A stretch of DNA of 64,000 nucleotides, taken from contig CM043952.1 of assembly GCA_014529385.2 (NCBI GenBank), positions 56,773,619 to 56,837,618 on the forward strand, given 5' to 3'. This DNA comes from Adiantum capillus-veneris. Taxonomy: Eukaryota > Streptophyta > Polypodiopsida > Polypodiales > Pteridaceae. Shown here piece by piece: positions 32,265 through 43,588 of this stretch (positions within the stretch are counted from its first letter, which is position 1; every line of letters begins with the position of its first letter). Made by a program: the position numbers and the translations under genes. The notes below the pieces were generated by a model, which saw nothing but the letters and a program-made list of their open reading frames with translations, was not told where the DNA came from and did not search any database.

Positions 32265-33614
32265 TCACTGGGAGAGAGGAACGAGTTCTTCAACATCCGA
32301 ATCATTCCCCCCTCCCCCCTTTTCCTTCGTCTCAGGAGAATCCGGGGGTTCCAAGTCAGAGGATTTCTTTTCTTGTAGTGTTGCAAATGGATTGTGCAGA
32401 GGGATAATGAACCCCCCTCCTTTCGAAGGGGAAGAGGATGAATTAGATCCTTTCACCTCCAGTGTTCTGACTACTTGTAGCACTTTGGAGTCTCTTGCCA
32501 CTGCCTTCACTCTTTTGGCTCTTTTTAGCCCAGGAACTTGGATAGCCGTCGCCGTTGTTACTGTCATAAATTTGGGGGTAGTAGCGGGAGTAATGATCCT
32601 ATTATTATTGCATGTACCTTCAGAAGCTCGTTTCATGGGAATCGATTCTTCCACCATCTTTTCCTGCATCTTCGTATCCATTTTCTCACATACCATCCCT
32701 CCTTCATCCTTCCTTGTATTAGTCCCTTCATTATTGTCTCCCTGCTTCTCCAGCCCTCCCTTCGGGGATTCCATTTCCTTGGGGGTCTGTACTGCCGGAG
32801 CTGCAGTATCATTAGAATTCAATGGGCAATCCTTGGCGAAGTGACCAAAGTTGTTGCATTTAAAGCATGCCCCAAAGTATGTTCCAAAGTTTAACGGAAT
32901 GGTAACAAGCCCAGCTCCGACATTGATAACCATGCTTTTAGGTGGCGTTTTAGACGAATCCCATCCTATACAAACCCTGTTTGAAGTTCTGCCAAACCCT
33001 CTCTTACTAGGTACAAATAAGGGAGTGCCTAGTTGTCTAGCAAGCATCCTGAGATTATCCCACAGCCAGCTAGGCAGTCCAACAAACTCAACCCAGACTG
33101 GATGAACCGCTTGCAAAGATTCAGCCGAGTCGAACACTGGCTCCCAAGGCACCACACACACCGTAGTCCTATTAAATACTAGGGGCCCTTTGTCGAGGAT
33201 CTTTTCCAAATTGGAGGCCTCTTTGAATCTCACCGAGCAAAAAACTTTCACTAGGTAGGAAGTACTTTCAATTGCACCCCCATGACCAAGAATTTGCGGG
33301 CCATGAAGCCATTGGATCATCTCAAACCTGTTCGGGATTCTTCCACTGAACTCAAATACAAGCGTCATCTTGGCTTGGATGGCTAGCTGTTTTTTTATCA
33401 GTGCTGGTAGAATCGCTACTGTAATAGCCTCGACAACCTCCACTTGCTGTGGCAATGACTTTTTTAAGGCAGAGAAGGCTCGATCTGCCAGGCCGTCTTC
33501 TACCAGCCCACTAAATTCTGAATGGCAGCAAGTTCTTTTGTTGTTGTTAGGGCCGGCCTCAAGCATTTTATTAACTTCCAAGAGCTCTTCTTGAAGTCTA
33601 GCTTTTGCATTCAT
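32265..33614 (-). CDS. LINE ORF1, Gag-like protein with CCHC knuckle, 449 aa
   Basis: A single open frame from an ATG at 33614 (a TAG codon sits immediately before it) to TGA at 32267-32265. Plant LINE ORF1 proteins of this type bind the element RNA. Residues about 75-220 have the layout of the DUF4283/RRM-like domain (LVFEFSGRIPNRFEMIQWL, WVEFVGLPSWLWD). A retroviral-type zinc knuckle CX2CX4HX4C (C250, C253, H258, C263; CFKCNNFGHFAKDC) follows, then a Lys/Glu/Ser/Thr-rich tail ending DVEELVPLSQ. The intact frame contrasts with the broken ORF2 and suggests fairly recent insertion or chance preservation. Confidence 0.9.
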   Translation of the reverse strand: MNAKARLQEELLEVNKMLEAGPNNNKRTCCHSEFSGLVEDGLADRAFSALKKSLPQQVEVVEAITVAILPALIKKQLAIQAKMTLVFEFSGRIPNRFEMIQWLHGPQILGHGGAIESTSYLVKVFCSVRFKEASNLEKILDKGPLVFNRTTVCVVPWEPVFDSAESLQAVHPVWVEFVGLPSWLWDNLRMLARQLGTPLFVPSKRGFGRTSNRVCIGWDSSKTPPKSMVINVGAGLVTIPLNFGTYFGACFKCNNFGHFAKDCPLNSNDTAAPAVQTPKEMESPKGGLEKQGDNNEGTNTRKDEGGMVCEKMDTKMQEKMVEESIPMKRASEGTCNNNRIITPATTPKFMTVTTATAIQVPGLKRAKRVKAVARDSKVLQVVRTLEVKGSNSSSSPSKGGGFIIPLHNPFATLQEKKSSDLEPPDSPETKEKGGGGNDSDVEELVPLSQ

Positions 33615-33619
33615 CTAGC

Positions 33620-33723
33620 TTTTGCCAATCTTCCTCTAGACAAGCTTGAAAAGCTATCTAAATTCGACGTGTATATCGTATTTAGATAGCTTTTCAAGCT
33701 TGTCTAGAGGAAGATTGGCAAAA
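33620..33723. repeat. Perfect inverted repeat, 44 bp arms
   Basis: Left arm 33620-33663 and right arm 33680-33723 are exact reverse complements with a 16 nt spacer. The repeat begins six bases upstream of the LINE ORF1 ATG. A 12 bp direct repeat TCTAGCTTTTGC (33597-33608 and 33614-33625) bridges the ORF1 start and the left arm. It is not part of any coding region. Confidence 0.95.
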
Positions 33724-33729
33724 CTTGTA

Positions 33730-36045
33730 ATTTCAATGTGAACCCAACAACTTCTTTAGCTTAGCAAATGGAAAATGTGACAAACAGCCATGGCATATGC
33801 TTTGCACATAATTCTCAAAAAGTACATGATGTTGTACCTCTTCATCTACTCTTTTGTGCGGTGCTTGCAATGCTGGTTTCTTCTATTAATGAGCCGCCAC
33901 CAGCAAGTTTCCTGGACCAGGTTTATGTCTAGAGGCTCGCACTTCTTGTGAAAGAGTATCTCATTTTTGGACTGCCAAACTGCTCTCAATATTGTAGTCG
34001 TAACTATACAAATGTTGATGAGGAGATCCTCATTTTTGATGCATGTAGAGCCCATTTCTAGGTCGCACCTAAAGAAGGAAGTATCCGTTCCCGTTAAGAC
34101 TCTAATTATCGAACATCCTCAGAACAGGTGCGTGAGGGTCTCATTTGAGTGTTTGCATCCAAAAAGACCTTTCGATAGGAAAACTTTGTCCCTTTCTTCA
34201 CATTGGGCCTTCCAAATGTTTCCAACTATTTCGATCCATTTGGTCGTTGTCCACTTTTTGGCCCAGAACTTATTGACGTGGTCAACCCAATCCTTTGTAT
34301 AGCAAAGCTCCTCTTAAACTATTTTATTCTTGGCTGACCTAAAAATCCTTTCTCTAGGCCATTTCCAAGCTTTCCATTCAATTGGTGTGGAGCAGGGAGG
34401 AAGGGTAAGGTTTGAGACTTTGCCAAGTAGTCTTCCAATGAGGATCTCCTCTTGGAGGGAGAAATTGCAGCATAGCTTTAGATGCTTTGGGGATTTCCAA
34501 CCCCCTTTCTGATAATCCCAAAAAGACTCTAAAGTGCCAAAGCCCTTGTTTTTGAGATTCCTGGCTATTTCAATCCAATAATTATTTTGGCCCAAGTCCT
34601 CCACTATGGGTCCCCAAGGAGATCAATGTCTAGCGTTATTGTGGCTTTACAACATTTATCAATAAACTTCCTAGTAAATCCGCCTAATTGAGCCCTTACA
34701 CCGATGGGGGTAGAAGCCTCTTTTGTATGTTGAGGTTGAGCCATGACCCACCTTTGGACTTGATGTGGGCTTCCATAACCATTTCCCTTGCCATACAAGC
34801 CCAACTCTCATCTGAATTGGCTAAAGTGCAGAACAGTTTTGCACAAAGAGCTAGACCATGAGTGACAAGATCTAGAATGCCTAGACCACCTTGAGATTTA
34901 GTTTTAGCAACCGATGTCCATTTACCCCATTGTCATGGTCTCCTTGCTGTCTGTTTGTTCCTCCATAAGAACTCCTTCATTGAATTTAGGAGGGAATTCT
35001 AGTTTTTCTAGGATAGTTGAAGGAATGGTGATGTCAAGGTAATGTAAGGGATGAAAAAGGTGTTAATTATTGTAGTCCTCCAATGAAAAGGAGCTAGGAT
35101 GAAGTCCCATCGCTTCATTTTCTTTTTAAATCTTTCTTGAATCCAATCAAAGTCTTGCTTGTGAGTTGTTCCTTCCCCGACAGCTACCCCCAAGTGTCAA
35201 AAGATGTTACCTCTCTTCACAGTCTCTGCATTCCATCTTGAAGAATCAAAATTGTCTTCTTCTATCAAAGAGATAATTCTTGACTTCTCTATGTTATAAT
35301 GAGATCTTAACGCCATGGAAACACATGTACTATCTCCAAGGCTTTCCTAATGTTATTCTCTTCTTCTTGGAGGAAAAGTAGAGAGTCATCGATGAACATC
35401 TTAATAAGTAGTTGTTTATCATTCTGGATATACAGCCCTTTAATCTCTCCGCTTGCTCCAACAAAGCAATAAGGGGGTGGGTGCAGGCTGCGAACCAAAG
35501 TGGCACCCTTGATGGATGGATCTCTTGACATCAAAGCAGCCTACTATTCTTGAGTTGAAGAGCAGTTCAAAGGAGCTTCCCTCCCCAAGAGTACTTATCG
35601 CTTGATAGATTCATGGACCGAGCCCTAAGGTCTGCAATGTTTCTTGCACAAATGACCAGGTTATTAAATATACGCCTTATCAAGGTCCATTTGCAGTAAG
35701 ACACATTCTGCTTTCTTGAACTTAGCATACTCCATACCAATCATGGCCACCCGGATGTTGTCATAAATTGACATTCCTTTAATAAATCCATGTTGGTGGG
35801 GGGAGATAAACATGAGCTAGCATAGGGGCCATTCTTTCAGTAATGAATTTAACAAGGACCTTGTACATAACCGTCATCATAATGATTGGTCTCCAGTCTT
35901 TGAGCTAAGAGCATGCTAATTGCTTGGGGATGAGCATAATTAACCCTTTTTTCACCCTGATTCAAGCGAATCTTACCATACCCCGAGCAATCTTTTCCGA
36001 GCAAGCCCAAATCCGAGCAAAGTATGTGGGTTTGAGTGTACATGT
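33730..36045 (-). mobile_element. LINE copy E, decayed, RT to C-terminus
   Basis: Minus-strand LINE with no intact frame, related to the full copy beside it. Fragments: LKDWRPIIMMTVMYK near 35880, GCFDVKRSIHQGC near 35540, MFIDDSLLFLQEE (35307-35534; RT catalytic motif as FIDD), GVAVGEGTTHKQDFDWIQERF (35008-35193), WGKWTSVAKTKSQGGLGILD near 34890, WKAWKWPRERIF near 34340, and an end reading RAVWQSKNEILFHKK (33846-34055). Endonuclease and ORF1 are missing, so it is 5'-truncated near 36045. Its 3' end lies near 33724, against the 44 bp inverted repeat. Confidence 0.85.
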
Positions 36046-36686
36046 AATCTATGTCTTAGATAACAAGGAAATAGAAAAAGTAGCTTACATAACCAACACA
36101 TCTAATACATAGTATAATGGAGAAGGCAATTCCGGTTGCCACATGGTACCACTTCCTTATCCTTCTATCTTTTATCTTTAGGATGCCCCTTTTAGGTTTC
36201 TCTGAGTATTCTCCGACTGCTCCCAACCTACCAAGATTTTTTGTATTTATCTATCCACACCCCCTATTCTAACTTTTTGCAATTATGGAGGCAGGGCTAG
36301 AATCTGGTGGTGGACTACTCTACAACCAAGAGCTCCTCCTTGTTGGCGGAGTAAGTTTGTAAAGCATGGCCAATGCAGATTAAGGGTTGTCAATTGGGCT
36401 GTGCTATTCATGCTAGTAGAGCCATGTGAATATTCAGGTCGGTAGAGCCAGCAATGTGCGCATTTGAGCTACTAGCAATTGGTGTTTTTTGGAGGAGATG
36501 AGTGTTGTGTCACCTCCCATATCCTTGCAAGCAAAGTCACAGCTGGGAAAAAATCCTCAATGAGCAGCTCCGATTTGCCCTGATAAATTCCTGCGATAGT
36601 TTGTATGTGTGTGTGTGTTGCGTGCTACTCATAAGCGGGATAAAGAGGTCGGTGCTGCATGCTTGCCTGTACGTAGAAATGCGCTC

Positions 36687-36687
<1 letters not shown>

Positions 36688-36779
<92 letters not shown>
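36688..36779. repeat. (AG)n microsatellite, 92 bp
   Basis: The longest pure GA tract in the window. Neither flank shows the LINE 3' end block that accompanies the tracts at 6652 and 8002. Confidence 0.95.
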
Positions 36780-36782
<3 letters not shown>

Positions 36783-37025
36783 TCTCCTTTCAGAGCTGTG
36801 AGATAAGCCACCTCCCTTTTCCTTGCCTTGAACATCCGGATGCCAAGCAAGCAGCTAGGGGGGACTTCATCATGGTTGAAGAGGGCATGCTGAAAAGCGA
36901 TCGCCTCATGGACGTGACGTAGCTGCTGATGATCATCATCATCGTCTAGAGATTGGGGCCGAGTGCTGCACCATGCTTGTTGGCTTATTGTCTGTAGGTA
37001 TGCACGTTGATGTGCATTCCTACAA

Positions 37026-37129
37026 AATGATTCACTAAACATGCTTGTTGAAACAACCGTACCTTGCAAGAGGGGAGGCTGGCTCCTCTTGAAAGTCCTC
37101 ATACCTACTTTTGAGAGGTGCTCCTCTTG
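37026..37129 (+). repeat. Direct repeat, copy 1 (pair with 41236-41346)
   Basis: Shares AATGATTCACTAAACATGCT, GGCTCCTCTTGAAAGTC and TTTTGAGAGGTGCTCCTCTT with the copy 4.2 kb downstream in the same order and orientation. They could be ends of a lost element or LTR remnants, but no TG..CA boundaries are seen. Confidence 0.7.
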
Positions 37130-38135
37130 TGCTCTATCTAGTTGGGATAAAAGACAAGCACTAATGTTTGACTTTTATCCCACGTGGCTACAAAGTGGGG
37201 CCCCCTCTCCAAACCCCGACGCGGTCGGAGCGACGCGAAGGCATGTTGTGAGAGCGATGTGCAGGCGAGGGGATGGTGTACTGGCAACAACTCTCCATTC
37301 GCTGCAGATCCATCGCGATAGATTTTTCTATCGCTCCCTCTCTCGCGTTGTCTGCCTTTGCCCAGTCTCTCTCTACTCTCTCTCTCCTTCCCACGACTTA
37401 TTTAGCCAGCTGGCATCCGCTTATAGGCCCAAGCACTAAATGACAAGGCTTAGTGCTTGGGTTTCATCATCAGCCCAGCTGACGGCTGTCCTCCTCTTGT
37501 GTCGTGTGATTGCAGGAGTGGGCGGGCTGCTCGAGCTCTTGGTGCTTCTTGAGCTAGCAAGGCTATCAATGCTGCCAGGGTAGCGCATTACGGCCTGCGT
37601 GGGCTTGCAAGGCCCCGTCATTGCTAGGGTAGTATTGTGGGCATCACTACGTCTGCCAATTAGGCAAGCTATGTTGGTCAGCTGTCAACTGTCGGCACTG
37701 CTTGGGTGGAAGGGCTGTCAAGGCAATGCAACATGCCCTACGTGGGCTCGTAGGGCTACCGTCGAAGATAGGGTTGTGCTACGAGTGCTGCCAGGTCTGC
37801 GTGGTGAGCATTGCTAGCGGTGCACACATTGCCATTGGTGCCTAAGCTAAAATATGCCAACGTATTATATTTTTTTCAATGTAGAGCCAGCAGGAGCTCC
37901 CAGTTTTCAAAAAAGAAAAGAAAAGGGAGAATCTTTGGAGATACCACTGAAGTCTATAGCTATAAATAAAGCTTTAGGGCACTAATTTTAGAGGCACGTC
38001 ATCAATTTTTTAGTGCACTAATTTTAGAAGCACAACAACAATTTTTTAGGTGTTTTTTTTTCTGGACAAAGACGACGAGACGCACAGCGGTAGTGAAGCT
38101 ACGAGGGTAGCGAGCACGAGGACACGAGTAGATCT

Positions 38136-38179
<44 letters not shown>

Positions 38180-40866
38180 TCTCTCTGTGCATTCGAGCGA
38201 ACATGAGGAGGCTTTGCGGCAAGTGGATGAGCGATGGCGGAGCAGGGGTGGGCGCAGGGCGAGAACACGGTAGCAGAGAGGCGATCAAGGGTGAGAGCAA
38301 AAACAGGGCAAGATAGCACGTGTGAGGGTGAGGCAGGGCAGGGATGAGGGTTGGGCAGCGCAGGCAGAGGAAGGTTAAGGGCAAGGGAGAAGGAGGCAAT
38401 TTGTATGTATATGGTTTTTTAAATTTCTTGGTAGTAAGGACCCCAATTTGAAATAAATCCAATAATAAGGGGAATCTTTGAAGAGTCTTGATGACTCGGG
38501 GTTTTGTTTTTCTTAGGTGGCTCTAGCTATTCTTGCACTATTGCTTCAATTAAGAGAAGAAAGATAGTGAAACTCTGCAGTCTCTCTCTCCATCCGCATT
38601 AGTATTTGCACCTGTCTGTCTATGGGCTGCAGTCCGTGAAAATCATGACAATGGCAGTTGATCCTTTTGGCTGTTGGGGCTGCCAGGGTTGCCGGTGACA
38701 GTGTTGCAAGAAGAACGCGCTGGGGTAGGGCTGAACGCGCTACTAAGGCCGGACTGCACGCGTTGGTGATTCAATGGTGATGCTAGTGGGGCAAAGTTGC
38801 ACGTGTTGCCGGGTCTGCTAAAGGGTTACTGACACTGCTGGACCAACAATGCACTCGCTGAGTTGCTGCCGAGGCTATCAAGAACGTCGTGATGGCGATA
38901 ATATACCTTAAGGAATCTTCCCAACAAAACGTTTTTTTTAAACATCTTCCAACTATAGACAATGACCGCACGTCGCTGTGCATACCTACAAGAGGTTTTT
39001 TTAACATCGTCGTGACACGAGGGCGATGCTGAGCTGGAGCAACTCGTAAGCCAGCCAACAAGTAAGGATGCATATGATACTCAGAGGCTTTGGTTATATT
39101 TCGGCCTGCTAGTACTCAGAGAGCGGAGCAACGACCTTGCTCTGGTTGTGCGTGTGCGCGGGCACTAGGCTCGGAGGGTTATGCCATGAGCCACATCTGT
39201 GTGTAGCGTGGAAAGGCGCGGCAGGTCCGGACGCAAGCTCAATTGGAGACATGCCTAGTGATGGCGGCGGTGCCAGTGTGGGAAGGGTCTGTGTGTGTGT
39301 GTGTGTGTGTGTGTGTCGGGGTCGATGCAACCTACCTGCGTAGAGGATGCCGCCATGAGACAAGCAGAGGCACGGCACCGAAGAGCTGCGTAGGCCAAGG
39401 ATGCGGAAGGCTCCAACTCCCGTAGACGTCAGAGGGACCGGCCCCTGAACAGCATGTGAGCGCCCACGTGCTGGCCAAGGTGACGACAACGTTCAGCTGT
39501 GTCGGACTGCGGGGGACGCATGTGCTAGCCAAGGCGGCGACAACGTTTAGCTGTGTAGGATGGGGAGGTGAACACATAATGATGGCAGCACCTCGGGGGG
39601 GAGGGGGGGTGGGAAGGGCCTCCAAAGATCTAACACGCCAAGATAATATAAAAAAAAGTTTACATATATAAAAGTTTAGCAAGTATAGCATACCTACAAG
39701 AGGGCCAAGAGGACTTAGAGGAGGGCCGATGATAACGTAGAGCCAAGCAGGTATCACGGCTGGATTTTAATGATATAAAGAGTGGAATTTATTGAGGATG
39801 CCTTCAATAAACAAGCGCACGCGATAGCAGGGTGTGAAAAGTAGTTCGAGGCAGGGGCCGACAGGTAGGCAAGAGCGAGGCATCACCATTCACAGAGTTT
39901 TCTAAGTCGTTGGAGCAGGCCTCATGAGCATAGGCATGCAGTTTTCAAAGTCGTTGGAGCGGGCCTCGAAGTCGCTGGAGCAGACCTTGTGCATGCCTTT
40001 TTTTTATATGGCGAGGTGCACTCCTTCATCAGCATCCGTTATTGCACGACCTGTTAGCGCAGCTCTTCTTGAAATGTCTAACGCGCACACCCAAGTTCAA
40101 TCCCTATGCTGACTTTTATATGAGCTGTTGTTACTCATGAACTAAAGGTTGAAAAGAAGAATCTCATAAAGAAATGAATAAACAACGAGTGGAGCCACTA
40201 GGGAAACCCCCAGCTCGTCGACGATGACCGCACGTCGACGTGCATACCTACAAGAGGCTGATGATAAAACCCAACCACAAGAGGCCGATGATAAAATCCA
40301 CCCACTGAAAGGGGTGAAGAGAGAGAAAGAGAGAGCATTCTTTGTAGCACAAGATGACGAGAGTGCGATGGCAAGGAACGTCGAGACTCCAAACTTTTGT
40401 GTCGCCCCATACCCTTGAAAATTGCCCCTCGCCCCACACCCTTTAATTTTGCCCCTGCCCCTGCCCCTGCCCCTCACCTTGTGCTACCCTGCCATGTCGC
40501 CGTGTCCCTGCCCCGCCCGTCCTCACCCTTAGCACTCGCGTCTCCCTCGCATACCCAACAATGCACATAGAGAGAGTCTCCATTACCCAGCGCGCCTAGC
40601 TTGGAGCTAGAGTACTAGTACCAGCAACAGCAACACCTGCGTCGGCAAGACAAAGTGGCAGACATGAGACATCAAATCAAAGCCCAACAGCGCTGACACC
40701 AACAAGCGCAATAGGCCTTCGATGAACTAGCAACTACAGAAGCCTCTCTGCCTTCAAGGTCATGGAAGGGGCAGCTACTTCTTATGCCCACGATGGCTTG
40801 CACAACTCCTTTATGGCCTCTACCCTTTCCGACAGCCTCAATACCCTCGACGCCATATCCTCCTTC

Positions 40867-41010
40867 CTTCTCCACCATACAGCCTCCTGCCCAGAAGCTT
40901 CCACGCTTCACAGCCACATTGCTAAAAGCATGGACTTGGTCCTTCTCCACCACACAGCCTCCTCCCCAGAAGCTTCCACGCTTCACAGCTACATCGCTAA
41001 AAGCCCGCCA
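40867..41010 (+). repeat. Two-copy tandem repeat in an unknown frame
   Basis: A unit of about 75 bp appears twice and encodes a 25-residue repeat with PEASTLHSHIAKS and PEASTLHSYIAKS in a plus-strand frame (40762-41130) that ends in (AG)n-coded Arg-Glu. The frame has no known homologue, and whether it is coding is doubtful. Confidence 0.6.
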
Positions 41011-41038
41011 ACTTGCTTCCACCTCCTACTTGTATGTG

Positions 41039-41040
<2 letters not shown>

Positions 41041-41092
<52 letters not shown>
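41041..41092. repeat. (AG)n microsatellite
   Basis: 52 bp of pure AG. Confidence 0.95.
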
Positions 41093-41095
<3 letters not shown>

Positions 41096-41235
41096 TTGTA
41101 GCGCACGCATGCTATAAAAACAGAGAGTAACAAGTATTTACATGTCAAACATAGAAAAACAGCTACTTGTCCAAAAAGAATCTTTAAAGATTTTCTTCTT
41201 TCACTCGTGGTTGAAAAAATCGTGGTGACCTATTG

Positions 41236-41346
41236 AATGATTCACTAAACATGCTAGTTGCTTTTTGAGAAACAACCATACTTTGAAGGAGGGTGGCTCC
41301 TCTTGAAAGTCGCCAGACCTACTACTTTTGAGAGGTGCTCCTCTTG
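41236..41346 (+). repeat. Direct repeat, copy 2 (pair with 37026-37129)
   Basis: About 85-90% similar by eye to the first copy, with a small insertion after CATGCTAGTTG. Confidence 0.7.
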
Positions 41347-41723
41347 ACCCTCTTGTCTGAGAGGTGGGTTGGACTTCTTTGCTGATGTACATGCATGCAA
41401 CAAGGATTGAAGTAGGGCAAGATGATGTATGTCCAGTGTTTGGAAAGCAGACCCTCATACCCGTTCCATTTGCTGGCCATGGTCATTGAGACCTTCAAGA
41501 GGTGGTGTATATTCGAGACAGACGAGGCGACGCATGGCAGAGAGGGGAATGTCATAGATCCAATGGTTAAGATCATATCTAAAGTGAACTATCCAACCCA
41601 ACACTCACCCAACCTTGACTTTAAATTGAAGAAAAGTGTATTTAAACTAGGCAAGACCTGTCTCTAACTTGTGTCCCTAAACTGGTGATCGGTTTTTTAT
41701 TGGCTCCTCTACCCTATACCTAG

Positions 41724-41773
<50 letters not shown>

Positions 41774-42143
41774 GTAAGGTGCACAAAATTATCTAAAGAA
41801 AGTTCTATAAGCCAATTTGTCTGTATAAGACGAATTGTCTGACGATGCTTTAATTAGTTTTGAAAAAAGAATGTTGCAAAATATTGTTAATTAGGGCTTC
41901 CAATAGTTTGGTTTGAGTCTACTACTTCCTTCCCATGGACATATGTAATCTTTTGTGTTCTTTCTTAATACATTCATGCATTCAATCGGCAAAAAAAACA
42001 AAAATATTGTTAATATCTTTGTAATTGTCTGCTCGCTTTAGCACTCGCTCGGATTAGCTCGCTCGAAGAGCGGGATCCTTCATTCAAGCGAGCCCTTGGT
42101 GAATGCTTTTTTGGCTGTATGCAGGAAGGATGGGCCCAAAAAA

Positions 42144-42543
42144 TGTTAACTACATAGATTAGGCTTGTGTTCATGATGATGGTGAGAGCATCATGTGTAG
42201 CCACTCCAAGCACAACGAGGAGACTCAATGCACAAAGAGAATAAGCAATATTTGGTTGATTCTTGAACTATAATGCAAAATACATAGAGAGCCATTATAT
42301 AAGCTTTTGGGGAAAGCTTTGAATAATATCATCAATGATGGTAGGAATCAAAATCAGCCCAATATCTTCTAGGTCATGCATGCCTCTCCATGTGTGTGTG
42401 TGTGTGTGTGCGTGCCCCATGTGGGAGTCAATGGAAGCATCAACTAAAAGTGGAAGGCAGTCTAATAGGAAAATACATTGAATCTAGACAAGATAGAGTA
42501 AGGGGAGAGCTCCATGGTGTGGGCTTAGGCAAAAATCCTAACA
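42144..42543 (-). repeat. 3' LTR of the gag-only element (left copy)
   Basis: 400 bp, TGTTAA..CTAACA, roughly 88-90% identical by eye to 44731-45144. A (TG)n run of variable length (42395-42411) is the main length difference. Confidence 0.93.
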
Positions 42544-42779
42544 ACCCTCCCCTATTTGTGTCTGAGCACAACAAATTTCAAAAGTACCTGCTAGTGGGGT
42601 CTAAGTCTCCCATCTAGATAGGTGTACAAGAGTGCATCTTCTAGAGAGTAGTGGCAGTAGGGTGTAGGCCAAAAATCCCTCCCTTTGAGAATGGTAGTCA
42701 ACAAGGGTGTAGGGTAGAAATTCCTTCCCTAGAGAATTGTAATCAACTAGGGTGTAGGAAAAGAACAAATTGCGTGCAT

Positions 42780-43588
42780 CAGAGTACATCTACATAGCAA
42801 GTTGCTCCATTGTCTTCCTCACTAGATTCTTCAGTGACTTTGCCTTTTTCTTTGTTTTAATCTTTGTATAGACCCCAATTAGACCCATGATTATTTTTAC
42901 CACAATGCACACAAGGATTGATTTTGTAACATGTGTGGTTGGTGCTATTGCAATGTTTGCATCTTTGCTTTGTTTGGTTCCTTGAGGATGAGGCAACATA
43001 ACCTCCTCTTGAAGTCTTTGTGTCTCAGATATTCTTCTTGTGCTCTTGGATCAAGTTGATGACATCCTCTCGGTTTGATACGGGCTCCTTTTCCTTGAGC
43101 ACTATAACAATTTGACCATACTTTGCATCTGGTACCGCTTTGAGTAGAATGGCTACTTGGTCTTCATTCTTTACCGGGCATTTTATGTATGCCAACTGGG
43201 TGCATATGCTCTTCATTTGGTTGACAAGAGAAGCAAGATCTTCTCCTAGTTCCATGGTAAGACCATAGAGCTTCATTTTGAGAGAGATTTTGAAGTGTTT
43301 GGCTATGGCTTCAAAGTGCCTCTCAAGCGTGACCCATGTATAATATGAAGTAGTACATTCATCTAGGTAGTGGATGTAATTATCCCCTACAAGAGTGAGA
43401 AGGATCCCCAATGCTTGCTCATCTCATGGCGTGAATTGTGTGTGTGAGCATCTAGTCTTGATTATCTCTCCCTCTCTCAATGGTTTGATCGTGGACCACA
43501 ACTGCTTCTTCATTAAATACCCCTTGGTTTTTATATGCCAAGTGTGGAATCCTTGGTCGTCAAAAACTGTGAGATTATCCTTGTCCAT
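42780..43588 (-). pseudogene. Copia-type Gag with zinc knuckles, one frameshift
   Basis: It starts at an ATG at 43588 (MDKDNLTVFDDQGFHTWHIK, KKQLWSTIKPLREGE), typical of the N-terminus of plant copia Gag. After a stop and frame change near 43415 it continues as LGILLTLVGDNYIHYLDECT, TWVTLERHFEA, MKLYGLTMELGEDLASLVNQ and VAILLKAVPDAKYGQIV, the UBN2-like Gag core. Past another frame change (43020) it shows CKHCNSTNHTCYKI and CVHCGKNNHGSNW, two zinc-knuckle-like clusters near 42960-42880. Gag forms the virus-like particle and binds element RNA. The two breaks make it non-functional here. Confidence 0.85.

Larger units (their letters stand above)
28183..33619 (-). mobile_element. LINE, nearly full length, about 5.4 kb
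   Basis: The most complete element here. Minus-strand order: ORF1 (33614-32265, intact), endonuclease, RT, C-terminal zinc-ribbon region, and a 3' UTR ending in the palindrome ACTCACAATTGTGAGT (28195-28210) followed in sense by TTTTGC and about 13 T. ORF1 and ORF2 are separated by 11 bp and lie in different frames. ORF2 has several frameshifts, so the copy is not autonomous. A perfect 44 bp inverted repeat lies directly upstream of ORF1. Several truncated relatives occur in the window (copies D to H). Confidence 0.93.
36046..42143. other. Unassigned repeat-rich region
   Basis: No recognisable gene or element domains. Contents: a 92 bp (GA)n tract (36688-36779), a pair of direct repeats of about 105 bp (37026-37129 and 41236-41346), tandem duplications near 37978-38050 (36 bp), 39464-39575 (56 bp) and 40867-41010 (about 75 bp), a CT tract (38137-38188), a (GT)n tract (39292-39316), a 52 bp (AG)n tract (41041-41092) and a GA tract (41727-41770). 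The phrase GTGCATACCTACAAGAGG recurs near 38980 and 40240. Open frames here have no family resemblance. Confidence 0.65.

Noticed and set aside
40035-40120. tRNA-like or SINE sequence with GTTCAATCCC
   Set aside because: A B-box-like string is present, but the A-box region and cloverleaf pairing could not be built. Similar B-box-like strings near 23020 and 26725 fail the same way.
42010-42228. Continuation of LINE copy F on the left side of the gag-only element
   Set aside because: The translated sequence left of 42144 does not match the expected RT segment, so a simple insertion of the LTR element into LINE F is not supported.
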